Origin: Methylophilus sp. 14
GTDB taxonomy: Bacteria > Pseudomonadota > Gammaproteobacteria > Burkholderiales > Methylophilaceae
Assembly (NCBI RefSeq): GCF_015354345.1
Contig: NZ_JADKYS010000008.1
Coordinates: 18,525-82,524 of the forward strand
Direction of reading: 5' to 3'
Length of the DNA stretch: 64,000 bases
The notes below the pieces were generated by a model that was given only the letters and a program-made list of their open reading frames with translations, made no database searches and was not told the origin of the DNA. Shown here piece by piece: positions 25,389-34,404 of the stretch (position 1 is its first letter; the number at the start of each line of letters is the position of its first letter). Position numbers and translations under genes: made by a program.

Positions 25389-26222
25389 ATGAAACAAGTT
25401 GTAGAATTTTGTGCTGAGAATGAGATGCCGCCAGAAATTCTGGCGCGCCCCGATCTATTTGAATACCTGATGCAAGTTGAAGGGCAGGTGTTCCGTGCAG
25501 TGGCGACCAGGCAGACGGTCAAAGTGAAGTTCGGACAGCGCTATTATTTTATCAAGCGCCACCATGGTGTGGGCTGGCTGGAGATTTTTAAAAACTGGAT
25601 GACCTTCAAACGCCCAGTGGTCAGTGCCCGTAATGAAGTAGCGGCGATTCAAGCGCTGACTGACCTGAATATTCCAACAACCCCATATGTCGCCCATGGA
25701 GTGCAAGGCTGTTTGCCAGCAAGCTTACGCTCTTTTGTCATGACCGAAGATCTGGGGGATATTGTCACGCTGGAGGATGTTGCCATCAATTGGCAGACAC
25801 AGCGGCCACGGTTGCAGTATAAACGGGCGCTGATTCGACAGGTGGCTGAAATTGCCGGTAAGCTACATGCACATGGCATTTATCACCGTGATTTTTACAT
25901 TTGCCATTTTTGCTTCAAACGTCAAGACGATGGGCAATGGCCCCCTGCATTATATGTGCTCGATTTGCACCGGGTTGAAATACATCGTCCGCCTTCTGTG
26001 CCTATGCAAATCAAAGACTTGGCTGCTTTGTATTTCTCGGCTATGGATGCGCGGTTAAGTCGTGGCGACTGGCTGACTTTTTTCAAGCATTACTATTCGG
26101 CATGGCCAGGTCAGGATTGGCGTGCCCAGATGGGGGCTTCAGTATGGCAAGCCGTGCGTGCCCGGGCACAAAAGCTGTATATCAAATATCAGAGGAAATT
26201 ACGTAGTGGCGTAGCCATGTAA
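25389..26222 (+). CDS. waaP: LPS core heptose(I) kinase WaaP/RfaP
   Basis: Phosphorylates O4 of the first heptose in the LPS inner core, which allows divalent-cation bridging and outer-membrane stability. The 277 residues carry the lysine segment YYFIKRHHGVGW, the highly characteristic catalytic loop IYHRDFYICHFCF (about residues 162-174) and the metal motif YVLDLHRVEI. It lies 3 bp after the sulfatase-fold gene, forming an apparent transcript HAD-sulfatase-waaP. Three separate kinase genes of this superfamily occur within 12 kb. A perfect inverted repeat spans its stop codon. Confidence 0.92.
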   Translation: MKQVVEFCAENEMPPEILARPDLFEYLMQVEGQVFRAVATRQTVKVKFGQRYYFIKRHHGVGWLEIFKNWMTFKRPVVSARNEVAAIQALTDLNIPTTPYVAHGVQGCLPASLRSFVMTEDLGDIVTLEDVAINWQTQRPRLQYKRALIRQVAEIAGKLHAHGIYHRDFYICHFCFKRQDDGQWPPALYVLDLHRVEIHRPPSVPMQIKDLAALYFSAMDARLSRGDWLTFFKHYYSAWPGQDWRAQMGASVWQAVRARAQKLYIKYQRKLRSGVAM

Positions 26223-26236
26223 GCGCCGCCACTACG
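26202..26236. terminator. Inverted repeat at the convergent waaP end
   Basis: CGTAGTGGCG at 26202-26211 and CGCCACTACG at 26227-26236 are perfect ten-base arms around the waaP stop codon. It lies 9 bp before the end of the convergent gene, where a bidirectional terminator is expected, but no T run follows on either strand. Confidence 0.45.
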
Positions 26237-26245
26237 ATTTGGCTA

Positions 26246-26908
26246 TTAGATAGTACCGTGCAGCTTGGTATAAATCATCCCGGCCAGTTCGAAGTCTTCA
26301 TGGTAATCAATATCTACCACCATATGGTTAGTTTCAAACAGATATGGGTTCACGCCAATATGGTAGTGAAAACGGTTGACGGTTTCACGTTTGAGAATAA
26401 ACAGACTCCACAGCACAGAATACAGCTTAGGTAAGTCTTGCGATACTTTGTGCCAGTAGCCAAAGCCATAGTTCACAGGATTACCTTTGGCGTCCAGCAA
26501 ATGACCTTTAAATGGCTTTACAGCCACTAGGGAGTCATAGTCATTACGCACGGTTTTCCAAGCCTCCAGCGCTTCTTTAAACTGATTAAATAGCGGGGAG
26601 GTGACCTGTATCCACATGATGTCATCATCACCTGGCAGCGGGTCGGTCAACGCTTTCACCAAATCGGGCTGATAGATTTTGTTGCCTGTCAGTGAATCAT
26701 CGCGCTGCATGAAATGAAAACCATATTTATCACACAAAGGTTTGACCAGCTCTGCACTTTCAGAAGACACATAGACATTCTCAGGTGACTCAAATGTCAA
26801 TATTTGCTTGGCTTTGATATCAAACAGGGAGTCGTCTTTATAAAATGGACGAATGTTCTTATGTGGTATGCGGGTTGAGCAGGTTTGTAATGGAATAATA
26901 ATTTTCAT
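26246..26908 (-). CDS. Acylneuraminate cytidylyltransferase-like protein
   Basis: A 220-residue nucleotidyltransferase related to CMP-sialic acid and CMP-pseudaminate synthetases (NeuA/PseF group). The N-terminal nucleotide loop reads IIPLQTCSTRIPHKNIRPF; RIPxKNI is conserved in the family, but the usual ARGGSK glycine-rich part is QTCST here, so substrate or activity may differ. QVTSPLF and DYDSLVAVKPF match later family blocks. It follows the DUF115 gene by 7 bp, a pairing reminiscent of nonulosonic-acid glycan systems. It is the last gene of the minus-strand LPS run. Confidence 0.68.
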   Translation of the reverse strand: MKIIIPLQTCSTRIPHKNIRPFYKDDSLFDIKAKQILTFESPENVYVSSESAELVKPLCDKYGFHFMQRDDSLTGNKIYQPDLVKALTDPLPGDDDIMWIQVTSPLFNQFKEALEAWKTVRNDYDSLVAVKPFKGHLLDAKGNPVNYGFGYWHKVSQDLPKLYSVLWSLFILKRETVNRFHYHIGVNPYLFETNHMVVDIDYHEDFELAGMIYTKLHGTI

Positions 26909-26915
26909 AATGTGT

Positions 26916-27878
26916 TCATTTCAAAGAGGATGTTTCCTCGTTTATCTGCTGCAAAGCCTCGGTAAAGGCAATTTTGGGAATGATAGCTGCTGGTAAGGCA
27001 CTATTTAGGGACAGATTATATAACTTAACACCCGTTTTTTCACTGGCTTGACGTGCCAGTTCAAAGCAACCACGGATATGTGGTTCGTAATAGCGTAAAA
27101 AGTCGGGAGCAGGATTGTTCTTGTCAGCGTAAAAATGCGCTTTGCCTGTGCCACCCAAGTCCATGCCTACGATGTAAATGGCGCGATAGCCCAAACCAAA
27201 TGCCAGTTGTACCGCCCAGGTGGCGACTGTTTTGCCTGCAAACACCCCTTTTTGCAGGTTGTGGCTAAAACCAATCGCCCGGCAATATGGCAGCAGATCC
27301 TCGGCCAATGCGATGTCCGGGTCTTGTTGAAATTGTTGCAGGCATTGCTTAATACTCCATCGCGCAATGCCATATTTTCTGGTTGCGGATTCGATTAAGT
27401 AAATATTGCCTTGCTGCAATAGTTCCGGTGCGCGTTCGGCAATAATACTCAAGCCTTCAAAGCTGAAAAAACAGTTTGCACCAGAGTGAATAGCGGCAGT
27501 CACACACTCCCATTGCCGTTCAAATACGCGATGATCGACAATGATTGTATGCGTAGGTGTCAGTCCACTATCTACAAACTTCTTGATGGCGCAGTTGAGG
27601 CTGATCGTAGGGTAGGTCGCTATTTTGTGCAGATCAACCTCGGCCAGGGAAGGGCCAGATGCCACGATCCAACAAGGCCCCTGCATGGATTTACTCAAGA
27701 TATGGCTAAACGGAATGCGGGCTAGCGGTTGCTGCTGCCACAAGAGTGTGCAGTGTGTGTCATCACGTATGAGGTCAAAGTCAGGGTGACAGTTATACTG
27801 GTGTTTGAACTGTTGACCCAAACGCAAGCGGCGCAACCCCGCACGCCACTTTTTAGAAAGTTTCCCGATCAGAGACAT
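26916..27878 (-). CDS. DUF115 (Maf/MptE-like) family protein
   Basis: A 320-residue protein with the DUF115 core: CWIVASGPSLAEVDLHKI, SLNCAIKKFVDSGLTPTHTIIVDHRVF, and GYRAIYIVGMDLGG near the C-terminus. The family includes the motility accessory factor glycosyltransferases that attach nonulosonic acids to flagellin, archaeal 6-hydroxymethylpterin diphosphokinase, and uncharacterised proteins of LPS loci. No membrane segment is visible. I use the ATG at 27878, which has AGGT upstream, rather than the GTG at 27890. Between a GT-C enzyme and a NeuA-like protein, a role in transferring a special sugar is the best guess. Confidence 0.7.
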   Translation of the reverse strand: MSLIGKLSKKWRAGLRRLRLGQQFKHQYNCHPDFDLIRDDTHCTLLWQQQPLARIPFSHILSKSMQGPCWIVASGPSLAEVDLHKIATYPTISLNCAIKKFVDSGLTPTHTIIVDHRVFERQWECVTAAIHSGANCFFSFEGLSIIAERAPELLQQGNIYLIESATRKYGIARWSIKQCLQQFQQDPDIALAEDLLPYCRAIGFSHNLQKGVFAGKTVATWAVQLAFGLGYRAIYIVGMDLGGTGKAHFYADKNNPAPDFLRYYEPHIRGCFELARQASEKTGVKLYNLSLNSALPAAIIPKIAFTEALQQINEETSSLK

Positions 27879-27929
27879 GAGTACCTGCACCCCAAATAGA
27901 TACGCTTAGTTTTTATCAGTGTTTTTATA

Positions 27930-29507
27930 TTATTTTTCAGTGGTGGCCGGAGCAACAGCACTGTCAGCATTTATCTTATCAGACTTGATAAAGATATACG
28001 CTTTGGATTTTTTGCGCCAGCCGTAGAGTGTTTGCGTTAACACAAAATGGTGGGTGTGCAGCAATTTTGTCGCATACGACTCATAGGCAGGAATGTCATG
28101 ATGAGGGCTGATGACATAAATGTCATAGGCATCAATTTGTCCGTTCGCTTCCGTTTGTTTAAGTAGTTTATAGCCATCTATGCGATCGAGAAATGGCTGT
28201 TTGGCATAAAACCTGGCGTTTTCGGTGTCATAAAACACGCGCGAGTCAGCTGCATTGATTTTTTTAACCGCATTCACCGCATCGCGGTCCAAATCAATCG
28301 CCTGATGGTCCCACACATTGTTAAGTGCCATCAGTGCCATGATCAGCATCCATAAACGGATCACCCAGCGTGGCCAGCACCGCTCAAAATGGCTGATGGC
28401 AAAGGCGGCCATGCATAGCATGACAATTCCGCTGGCGATCACGTAGCGGCTGGATAAGACAAAAGTGTTCAGAATAATCACAGTGCTGACCACCAGGCCA
28501 GTAATGAGTGTGAGCGCAATCAGCCTTTGCATGTGGATGTTGATGCTGCCCCACCATGCGCGTTTGGGCCAGGCGAGTAATATCAACGTTGGGTAGCCCG
28601 CAACTTTGACTGTTTTGAGTAGGATGATGAGTAGCAGGGAACACCACAAACTGATACTTGCATAGTCATCCAGTAAGTTGCCTAATACTTGTTGGCCGAG
28701 TATTTCGGCTTTTTGATGAATGAAGTCTAAACGGTAAGTAAACAAATTAGTTAGTTGCAACAATACCTCTTGTAATCTGCCTAATTGTTGAGACTTGATG
28801 GTGCCTGACAATATAGCAATGAACAGGGTTGTCACGATGGAAATCAGCAGCAAGTTAGTGATCAGCCATCGGCGGATTTTCTGGCGCAAGTCTGTTGCCG
28901 GCGCAATAAAATTCAGCAGTGGAATCGCGACCAGATATGCAATGGCTTCAATTCTAAACAGCGTAGCAATTGCCATGCATGCCTGAAATGCGAGCGCTTG
29001 TTTGAGTTGATGCGACTCTGCGTATCGACACCAATAGACCAATCCCCAGGTATAAGCTGCCCAGAATCCTTCATCCCGCAGCAGCATGCCTAAAATATCA
29101 CCGACGAGATAGGTGGTAGAGAATAATAACCACACTCCCCAATGTAGGGTGCGGTGCTTGGCCCCGGCGACCATCAGCAACTGTTGAAAGCCAGCGACAA
29201 ATAAAACAAAACAGGCAGCATTCAGACACTGGGCCGCTGTTTGGATTTCCAGCTCAGTGAGCGTATGAATGAGTGCCACCAGAGCTGCATATAATGGCCA
29301 TTGGAATAATTTAAAAGCGGCTGCCCAGTCTTTGGCGGCCAACAGTCTTGCTTGTTCAAAATACAACAAGGAGTCATTGTTCACCCAGCCGTGCTGGTTA
29401 GCCATCACTTTTATCGCGATCAGCAGTGCTAGCAACAAATAGAACCAGCGCCATACACGGAGGCTGATTGGCTTGCTATACGTGATTAAAGGGAGTCTGG
29501 CAAACAT
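27930..29507 (-). CDS. Polytopic GT-C type glycosyltransferase-like membrane protein
   Basis: A 525-residue inner-membrane protein with about ten hydrophobic helices and a C-terminal periplasmic domain of ~130 residues. The segment GWVNNDSLLYFEQARLLAAKDW, with an acidic residue in the first periplasmic loop, is the pattern of GT39/GT83-like enzymes that use polyprenyl-phosphate sugars. It would act on the periplasmic side, perhaps adding a sugar to LPS. Start at the ATG at 29507; a longer frame from 29600 would overlap waaF by 91 bp and is less likely. Only 2 bp separate it from the waaF stop. Confidence 0.68.
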   Translation of the reverse strand: MFARLPLITYSKPISLRVWRWFYLLLALLIAIKVMANQHGWVNNDSLLYFEQARLLAAKDWAAAFKLFQWPLYAALVALIHTLTELEIQTAAQCLNAACFVLFVAGFQQLLMVAGAKHRTLHWGVWLLFSTTYLVGDILGMLLRDEGFWAAYTWGLVYWCRYAESHQLKQALAFQACMAIATLFRIEAIAYLVAIPLLNFIAPATDLRQKIRRWLITNLLLISIVTTLFIAILSGTIKSQQLGRLQEVLLQLTNLFTYRLDFIHQKAEILGQQVLGNLLDDYASISLWCSLLLIILLKTVKVAGYPTLILLAWPKRAWWGSINIHMQRLIALTLITGLVVSTVIILNTFVLSSRYVIASGIVMLCMAAFAISHFERCWPRWVIRLWMLIMALMALNNVWDHQAIDLDRDAVNAVKKINAADSRVFYDTENARFYAKQPFLDRIDGYKLLKQTEANGQIDAYDIYVISPHHDIPAYESYATKLLHTHHFVLTQTLYGWRKKSKAYIFIKSDKINADSAVAPATTEK

Positions 29508-29509
29508 CG

Positions 29510-30532
29510 CTAGTGACTTTCGCTGTGGGCAGGAAACAGCTGCATAATAATTTTTTCCGGGTGCATTTGTCGTAAGCAATTCAAATGCCCCAGTGGGCAC
29601 ACGCGCTCAAAACAGGGGCTGCACGATAGCCCCAGGTATTGCACCACCGCGGCAGGGTGCATGGGCGGTGTATGTTTGGGATCGGACGAGCCGTAAATGG
29701 CAATGAGTTTTTTATCGAGTGCCGCGGCTACGTGCATGAGGCCGGAATCGTTGCTGATCACAGTGTGGCAAAGCGACATGAGGTCGATCGCTTCGCCCAG
29801 TTTTGTGCGGCCAGCCAGATCCACGCAACGTTGTTGAGTCTGTTGCTGGATGCTAGCTGTCACGGGTTTATCTTTGTCTGAGCCAAATAACCAGACTTGC
29901 CAGCCTTGCTGCAAGGCGTGATTGGCCACTTCTGCATAGTATTCCGCAGGCCAGCGTTTAGCTTCGCCGTATTCCGCCCCTGGACACAGGCCGAGTACTG
30001 GCTGTTGTGTATCGGGGATGTTGAGTTTGGCTAACAGGGTGTTTGCATGCTTGGGGTCTGCCAGCAAGGCTGGTTGCGGTAATGAACCAGGTAGCACAGC
30101 ATTCTTGGGTAAGCCAAGGGCAACAAAGCGCTCTACCGTTTTTTTGAGCACGCTTTTGTCAAGCGCGCGCATATCATTGACCAGGCCATAGCGCATTTCA
30201 CCTTTAAAACCGGTACGCACCGGAATCTTGGCGGCCCACGGCAAAATGGCGGATTTCAGGCTATTGGTTAATAGAATCGCCTGAGTGAATCCTTGCTTGG
30301 CGAGTTCTCGCCCCAGTTTAAAACGCTCACGCAATGCCAGGTCGCCATGTTTAAACGGCAGGGCAATCGCGTTTGAGACTTCTGGCATTCTTTCCAGCAA
30401 GGGCAGCGTCCAGGCGGGTGCGGCGACAGTGATCTGGCAATCTGGCTGCTCGATTTTCAGTTGCTTGAACAGGCTTTGTGCCAACACCATGTCGCCCACC
30501 CAGGACGGGCCCATCACCAAAATCTTGTTCAT
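29510..30532 (-). CDS. waaF: ADP-heptose:LPS heptosyltransferase II
   Basis: Adds the second L-glycero-D-manno-heptose to the LPS inner core from ADP-heptose (GT9 family). The 340 residues begin MNKILVMGPSWVGDMVLAQS, the standard WaaF start. LGLCPGAEYGEAKRWP forms the ADP-binding site, followed by ISNDSGLMHVAAAL and, near the end, the cysteine segment CSPCFERVCPLGHLNCL typical of WaaF. It overlaps hldE by 4 bp (ATGA). With hldE, gmhA and hldD it provides both donor synthesis and transfer. Confidence 0.93.
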   Translation of the reverse strand: MNKILVMGPSWVGDMVLAQSLFKQLKIEQPDCQITVAAPAWTLPLLERMPEVSNAIALPFKHGDLALRERFKLGRELAKQGFTQAILLTNSLKSAILPWAAKIPVRTGFKGEMRYGLVNDMRALDKSVLKKTVERFVALGLPKNAVLPGSLPQPALLADPKHANTLLAKLNIPDTQQPVLGLCPGAEYGEAKRWPAEYYAEVANHALQQGWQVWLFGSDKDKPVTASIQQQTQQRCVDLAGRTKLGEAIDLMSLCHTVISNDSGLMHVAAALDKKLIAIYGSSDPKHTPPMHPAAVVQYLGLSCSPCFERVCPLGHLNCLRQMHPEKIIMQLFPAHSESH

Positions 30533-31986
30533 GCGTGCATTTTTTTAATCAGGTTAGTGGTGCTGCGACCTTCGACCAAGTCAATCAGGGCAATTTCGCC
30601 GCCCCATGACAAGACTTCTTTGCCGCCAACCACCTGGTCAGCCGTGTAGTCGCTGCCTTTGGCAATGACATTAGGTTGAATGGCATTGATCAGGGTAAGC
30701 GGTGTGTCTTCATCGAACAAAATCACCGCGTCGACGGATTCTAAGGCAGCCAATACGCGGGCACGGTCTTTTTCATTGACCACCGGCCGGGTTGGGCCTT
30801 TGAGTGCTGAGACTGATCGGTCGGTATTCAAGCCTAAAATCAGCTTGTCACCGCGTTTTTTCGCGCCTTCGAGATAGGTCACATGCCCGGCATGCAGCAG
30901 GTCGAAGCAGCCATTGGTAAACACAATTTTTTGGCCTTGTTGTTTCCAGTTGGCGACTTTATGCAACAACTCCGGCAGCTCACTCACTTTATGCGCTTGC
31001 TCGCTGCCTTGGGCGGTGGCAATCGCATCGATCAGGTCAGCTTTGGTGATCGGCACCGTGCCCACTTTGCCGACGACCACACCAGCAGCGATATTGGCCA
31101 GAGACAGGCTATCCAGTGCGCTTAAACCATGCATCAGACCTGCAGCCAGCGTGGCAATCACTGTGTCACCTGCGCCTGAAACATCGAATACCTGTTTGGC
31201 GGTGGCACTTAAGTGATCAGTCTGTTCTGTGATCAGCGTAATGCCTTCTTCGCCACGGGTGACGGCCAGAAAATCCAGTGCCAGGCTGACTTTAAGTGCG
31301 CGCGCCTTGGCTATCAATGCCGGATCATTAGTATGCGTGTCGCAAGCTTCTGCGGTCTCTTTTTTGTTAGGCGTCAGGGCCGTCGCACCACGGTATTTGT
31401 CGTAGTTGCGTCCTTTCGGGTCAACCAACACAGGAATATTGTGCGCGCGACCGTAGTGAATCACTTGCTGGCACACTTGTTCTGTCAGCAGCCCTTTGGC
31501 ATAGTCTGACAAAATAATCAGCGCAGGTTGTTGTTGCAACGCCGTCTGTATGGCTTGCGTGACTTGCTCAGCCTCTGCGTCAGATAAGGCACCAGTGACC
31601 TCCTGATCCAGCCGCATCATTTGCTGATGCCCGCCGAGAATGCGGGTTTTGGCGATGGTCGGGCGCGTGGGCGTCGTCAGCATGGCTTGCGTATCAATGC
31701 CATACTCTGACATCGCGGCCATTAAACGCTGGCCTTCATGGTCATTGCCAATCAAACCTATCATGCGCGTGTGTATGCCCAGCAATGCCAGGTTGGCTGC
31801 CACGTTGGCTGCACCGCCGGCACGCTGTTGTTCAGACTTGATCAGCACCACAGGCACCGGCGCTTCAGGTGAAATGCGGTTCACTTCGCCCATCAGGTAG
31901 CGATCCAGCATCACATCGCCGATCACCAGCGCGTGTTGTGGATGCTCGCCAAAATGGGCAACCAGGTTTGCAATGCTAGGATTCAT
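30529..31986 (-). CDS. hldE: Bifunctional heptose-7-phosphate kinase / heptose-1-phosphate adenylyltransferase
   Basis: Two steps of ADP-heptose synthesis in one protein of 485 aa. The N-terminal ribokinase-like domain (residues 1 to about 320) shows RAGGAANVAANLALLG and the catalytic DVSGAGDTVIATLA. The C-terminal nucleotidyltransferase domain (about 345-485) starts FTNGCFDLLHAGHVTYL, with the HxGH motif, and ends GRSTTNLIKKM. The fused form is the usual one in Gram-negative bacteria. It shares one base with the gmhA stop (TGATG) and overlaps waaF by 4 bp, so translation of all three is coupled. Confidence 0.95.
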   Translation of the reverse strand: MNPSIANLVAHFGEHPQHALVIGDVMLDRYLMGEVNRISPEAPVPVVLIKSEQQRAGGAANVAANLALLGIHTRMIGLIGNDHEGQRLMAAMSEYGIDTQAMLTTPTRPTIAKTRILGGHQQMMRLDQEVTGALSDAEAEQVTQAIQTALQQQPALIILSDYAKGLLTEQVCQQVIHYGRAHNIPVLVDPKGRNYDKYRGATALTPNKKETAEACDTHTNDPALIAKARALKVSLALDFLAVTRGEEGITLITEQTDHLSATAKQVFDVSGAGDTVIATLAAGLMHGLSALDSLSLANIAAGVVVGKVGTVPITKADLIDAIATAQGSEQAHKVSELPELLHKVANWKQQGQKIVFTNGCFDLLHAGHVTYLEGAKKRGDKLILGLNTDRSVSALKGPTRPVVNEKDRARVLAALESVDAVILFDEDTPLTLINAIQPNVIAKGSDYTADQVVGGKEVLSWGGEIALIDLVEGRSTTNLIKKMHA

Positions 31987-32546
31987 CAGGATTCCAGAAT
32001 TTCACACAGGCAATGGCCGATAAAGATATGCGCTTCCTGGATGCGCGCCGTGACGCTGGAAGGCACCACGATATTGTGTGTGCAAAGCGTATTCATTTTG
32101 CCGCCGCTACCGCCCGTTAAACCAATAGTCGTTGCGCCGATCTCGTTTGCCGTTTCAATCGCACGTACCACGTTGGCACTGTTGCCGCTGGTGGTGAGGC
32201 CAATCAAGACGTCTTCCGGGCGGCACAAGGCTTCTACCTGGCGCGCAAAAATATAGTCATAGCCATAATCGTTGCCGACCGAAGTCAGAATAGAGGTATC
32301 TGTAGTCAGCGCGATAGACGGCAAGCCTTTACGCTCTTTCTTAAAGCGGCCGACGATCTCGGCAGCAATATGCTGGCTATCTGCCGCGCTACCGCCGTTA
32401 CCGCACAGCAGCACCTTGCCACCACGCTGAATGCAATCACGCAACAAGTTACCCACATCGCTAATGAGCGGGAACAGGGGTTCCAGCGCCTGGAACATGG
32501 CTACATGGGCGGCGTGCTCGCCTTTAAGGTATTCAATATGGTTCAT
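31986..32546 (-). CDS. gmhA: Phosphoheptose isomerase
   Basis: Converts sedoheptulose 7-phosphate to D-glycero-D-manno-heptose 7-phosphate, the first step of heptose synthesis. This SIS-domain protein has [42 protein letters not shown] and [16 protein letters not shown], all diagnostic of GmhA. I start at the ATG at 32546 (186 aa), which has a GAG six bases upstream; a GTG at 32555 would add three residues. In methylotrophs its substrate can also arise from the pentose rearrangements of the ribulose monophosphate cycle. It follows hldD by 24 bp. Confidence 0.94.
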   Translation of the reverse strand: MNHIEYLKGEHAAHVAMFQALEPLFPLISDVGNLLRDCIQRGGKVLLCGNGGSAADSQHIAAEIVGRFKKERKGLPSIALTTDTSILTSVGNDYGYDYIFARQVEALCRPEDVLIGLTTSGNSANVVRAIETANEIGATTIGLTGGSGGKMNTLCTHNIVVPSSVTARIQEAHIFIGHCLCEILES

Positions 32547-32570
32547 ATCGCTCACAGTGTTTGATGGCAG

Positions 32571-33560
32571 TTATGCGTAAGGGTCTTCTTGCATCAAATA
32601 GTTCTGTACATAATCTTTCACGCCTTCTTCCAGCGTGGTGAAAGGCTTTTTATAGCCTGCCTGGCGCAGCTTTTGCATCTCGGCCTGGGTGAAGTACTGA
32701 TACTTGCCTTGTAAATCTTGTGGCATGTCGATATACGTGATGTTAGGCTCGCGCGTCATGCTGGTCATCACATTCGTCGCCAGGTCTTTAAAACTGCGCG
32801 CCTGGCCAGTGCCAATATTGTAGATTGCGCTGGCAACCGGTTTGTTTTTGAGTGCAGCCTCTAAAAAGAAGCCCATCACATCCGCCACGTCTTTCACATA
32901 AACAAAGTCACGCAATTGCATGCCGTCTTCCACGCCAGCTTTGGTGCCTTTAAACAGGCGCATGGTGCCAGTTTCTTTAAACTGGTTAAAAGTGTGGTAA
33001 GCCACGCTGGCCATGCGCTCTTTATGGTATTCGTTTGGCCCGTAGACATTAAAAAACTTGAATCCCGCCCAGGCCGGTGGCGTGACATGTTTCTGCGCGA
33101 CTTGCTGTAACACCCACTGGTCAAAAAAGTGTTTGGAGTAACCATAGCCATTTAATGGGCGCAGGTTCTCAATGCTGGCATCGTCGTAGCCTTGCTCGCC
33201 GCCGCCATACGTCGCCGCAGAGCTGGCATAAAAGAAGGGGACTTCATACTCGGCACACCAGGACCATAAGTCCTGTGAATAATGCATGTTATCTGCCACC
33301 AGTTTGTTAAAGTCACGCTCAGTGGTTGCGCTGATGGCACCCATATGAATCACCGCAGTGATGTCATCGTTATCTTCGAGAAATTCAAACAATTGGTCTT
33401 TATCCAGGTATTCGGCATAGTGCCTGTGTACCAAGTTTTGCCACTGATTCTCGTGCGTGATGCGGTCAACAATCACCAGGTCTTGCCGACCCAGTTTGTT
33501 GTTCAAATGCCAGGCCATGATAGAACCAATCATGCCGGCGCCACCGGTGATAACGATCAT
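32571..33560 (-). CDS. hldD: ADP-L-glycero-D-manno-heptose 6-epimerase
   Basis: Epimerises ADP-D,D-heptose to ADP-L,D-heptose, the donor for WaaF. It is a short-chain dehydrogenase-type enzyme of 329 aa with the NADP-binding start MIVITGGAGMIGSIMAWHLN, the YxxxK catalytic pair in GYGYSKHFFD, and VYGPNEYHKERMASV plus AGVEDGMQLRDFVYV, which are HldD signatures. The start codon has no clear Shine-Dalgarno. It leads the minus-strand operon hldD-gmhA-hldE-waaF-GT-C-DUF115-NeuA-like, all gaps being under 55 bp. Confidence 0.94.
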   Translation of the reverse strand: MIVITGGAGMIGSIMAWHLNNKLGRQDLVIVDRITHENQWQNLVHRHYAEYLDKDQLFEFLEDNDDITAVIHMGAISATTERDFNKLVADNMHYSQDLWSWCAEYEVPFFYASSAATYGGGEQGYDDASIENLRPLNGYGYSKHFFDQWVLQQVAQKHVTPPAWAGFKFFNVYGPNEYHKERMASVAYHTFNQFKETGTMRLFKGTKAGVEDGMQLRDFVYVKDVADVMGFFLEAALKNKPVASAIYNIGTGQARSFKDLATNVMTSMTREPNITYIDMPQDLQGKYQYFTQAEMQKLRQAGYKKPFTTLEEGVKDYVQNYLMQEDPYA

Positions 33561-33588
33561 AAGGAAACGATAAAAACGTTAAAACGCG

Positions 33589-33594
33589 ATTATA
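33589..33594 (-). promoter_or_regulatory. Candidate -10 box of the hldD operon
   Basis: On the minus strand a perfect TATAAT lies about 29 bp before the hldD start, inside the palindromic stretch GCGTTATAATCGCG. No good -35 box is seen at 16-18 bp. The rest of 33595-33788 shows no gene or clear signal. Confidence 0.45.
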
Positions 33595-33788
33595 ACGCGT
33601 AATCGGTGTGGGCTGGCAGTGGAATGAAGCGGTGGCTGCCTGCACGCCAGACATTACTCGTATGTGAAAGTCATTCTGCGGGCAGTCGTCAGGCGTGTGA
33701 GGTGCATTCGTTAGATCATGTGAGGCTTGCCTTGCAAGACTTTTTATGGATGTATTTGCTAAATAACTCGAGGTGCCGGACGATTTAG

Positions 33789-34115
33789 CTACTGATTAAA
33801 GAGTCTCTTCATCAAATGGCTGATGAAATCTCTTTTTGTGCTGATAAACATGTGAATCAGAATGAAATAGCCATCAATCTCATAAATAATCCTTGTCTGT
33901 CTGACCAGCCTGTATTGGATGTGATTAATTCCGAGTTCTTTTAATTCTTCAATTGGGCTCCCAGATTGAGGGTTGCTTTTAATGAGAGTGAAGGCCGTTT
34001 TATATTCATGATTGACCTCATTCCATATCATGTCGCCAAATTCTCTTTTCACATACTGCTTGATCTCTTTAAATTCTTCCTTGGCGCTATCAAGAATCAC
34101 AAAATGACGAGACAC
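33789..34115 (-). CDS. ParE/RelE-family toxin
   Basis: A 108-residue toxin of the ParE/RelE superfamily; members either inhibit gyrase or cleave mRNA. The order is typical: helix ILDSAKEEFKEIKQYV, then INHIQYRLVRQTRIIYEIDGYFILIHMF with the RIIYEI core and a basic C-terminus. The missing strong catalytic set of RelE (Lys/Arg/Tyr) and the RIIYEID motif favour the ParE side, but the target is not certain. It begins at a GTG two bases after the antitoxin stop (TAATCGTG), as expected for coupled translation with less toxin than antitoxin. Confidence 0.83.
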   Translation of the reverse strand: MSRHFVILDSAKEEFKEIKQYVKREFGDMIWNEVNHEYKTAFTLIKSNPQSGSPIEELKELGINHIQYRLVRQTRIIYEIDGYFILIHMFISTKRDFISHLMKRLFNQ

Positions 34116-34117
34116 GA

Positions 34118-34378
34118 TTAGTCATCCATTTCATTAAGGAACTGTTCTGCATCGCTGAATTTTCCTGCTTGAAACTCTTTTCTCCCTAGCGCAAGCAGCT
34201 TGAGCAGCGCCATCGTTTCCTTCTGCTTCTCATACTCATGAATGTCCATCACCACCATCTTGGCTTCACCATTCTGGGTGATGATGATGGGCTCAGGATT
34301 TTCAGCGAACTCTTTGACGATGTCTGCCGCACTGGTTTTCAGATAGGTGATGGGCCTAATGTGTTCAGCGAGTGGCAT
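34118..34378 (-). CDS. Phd/YefM-family antitoxin
   Basis: An 86-residue antitoxin. The N-terminal Phd fold is seen in HIRPITYLKTSAADIVKEFAENPEPIIITQNGEAKMVVMDIHEYE, and the acidic C-terminal tail (SDAEQFLNEMDD) is the part that wraps the toxin. It starts with ATG preceded by AAGGAG at 5 nt. The N-terminal domain should bind its own promoter, where a near-perfect 18-bp palindrome lies between the -35 and -10 boxes. The pair sits alone between the LPS operon and hemH, which suggests insertion as a small mobile module. Confidence 0.88.
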   Translation of the reverse strand: MPLAEHIRPITYLKTSAADIVKEFAENPEPIIITQNGEAKMVVMDIHEYEKQKETMALLKLLALGRKEFQAGKFSDAEQFLNEMDD

Positions 34379-34404
34379 GGAAACTCCTTAACTATTTTAA
34401 GGGT

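Noticed and set aside
33606..33788. 60-codon plus-strand frame between hldD and the toxin gene
   Set aside because: No ribosome site and no recognisable protein features.
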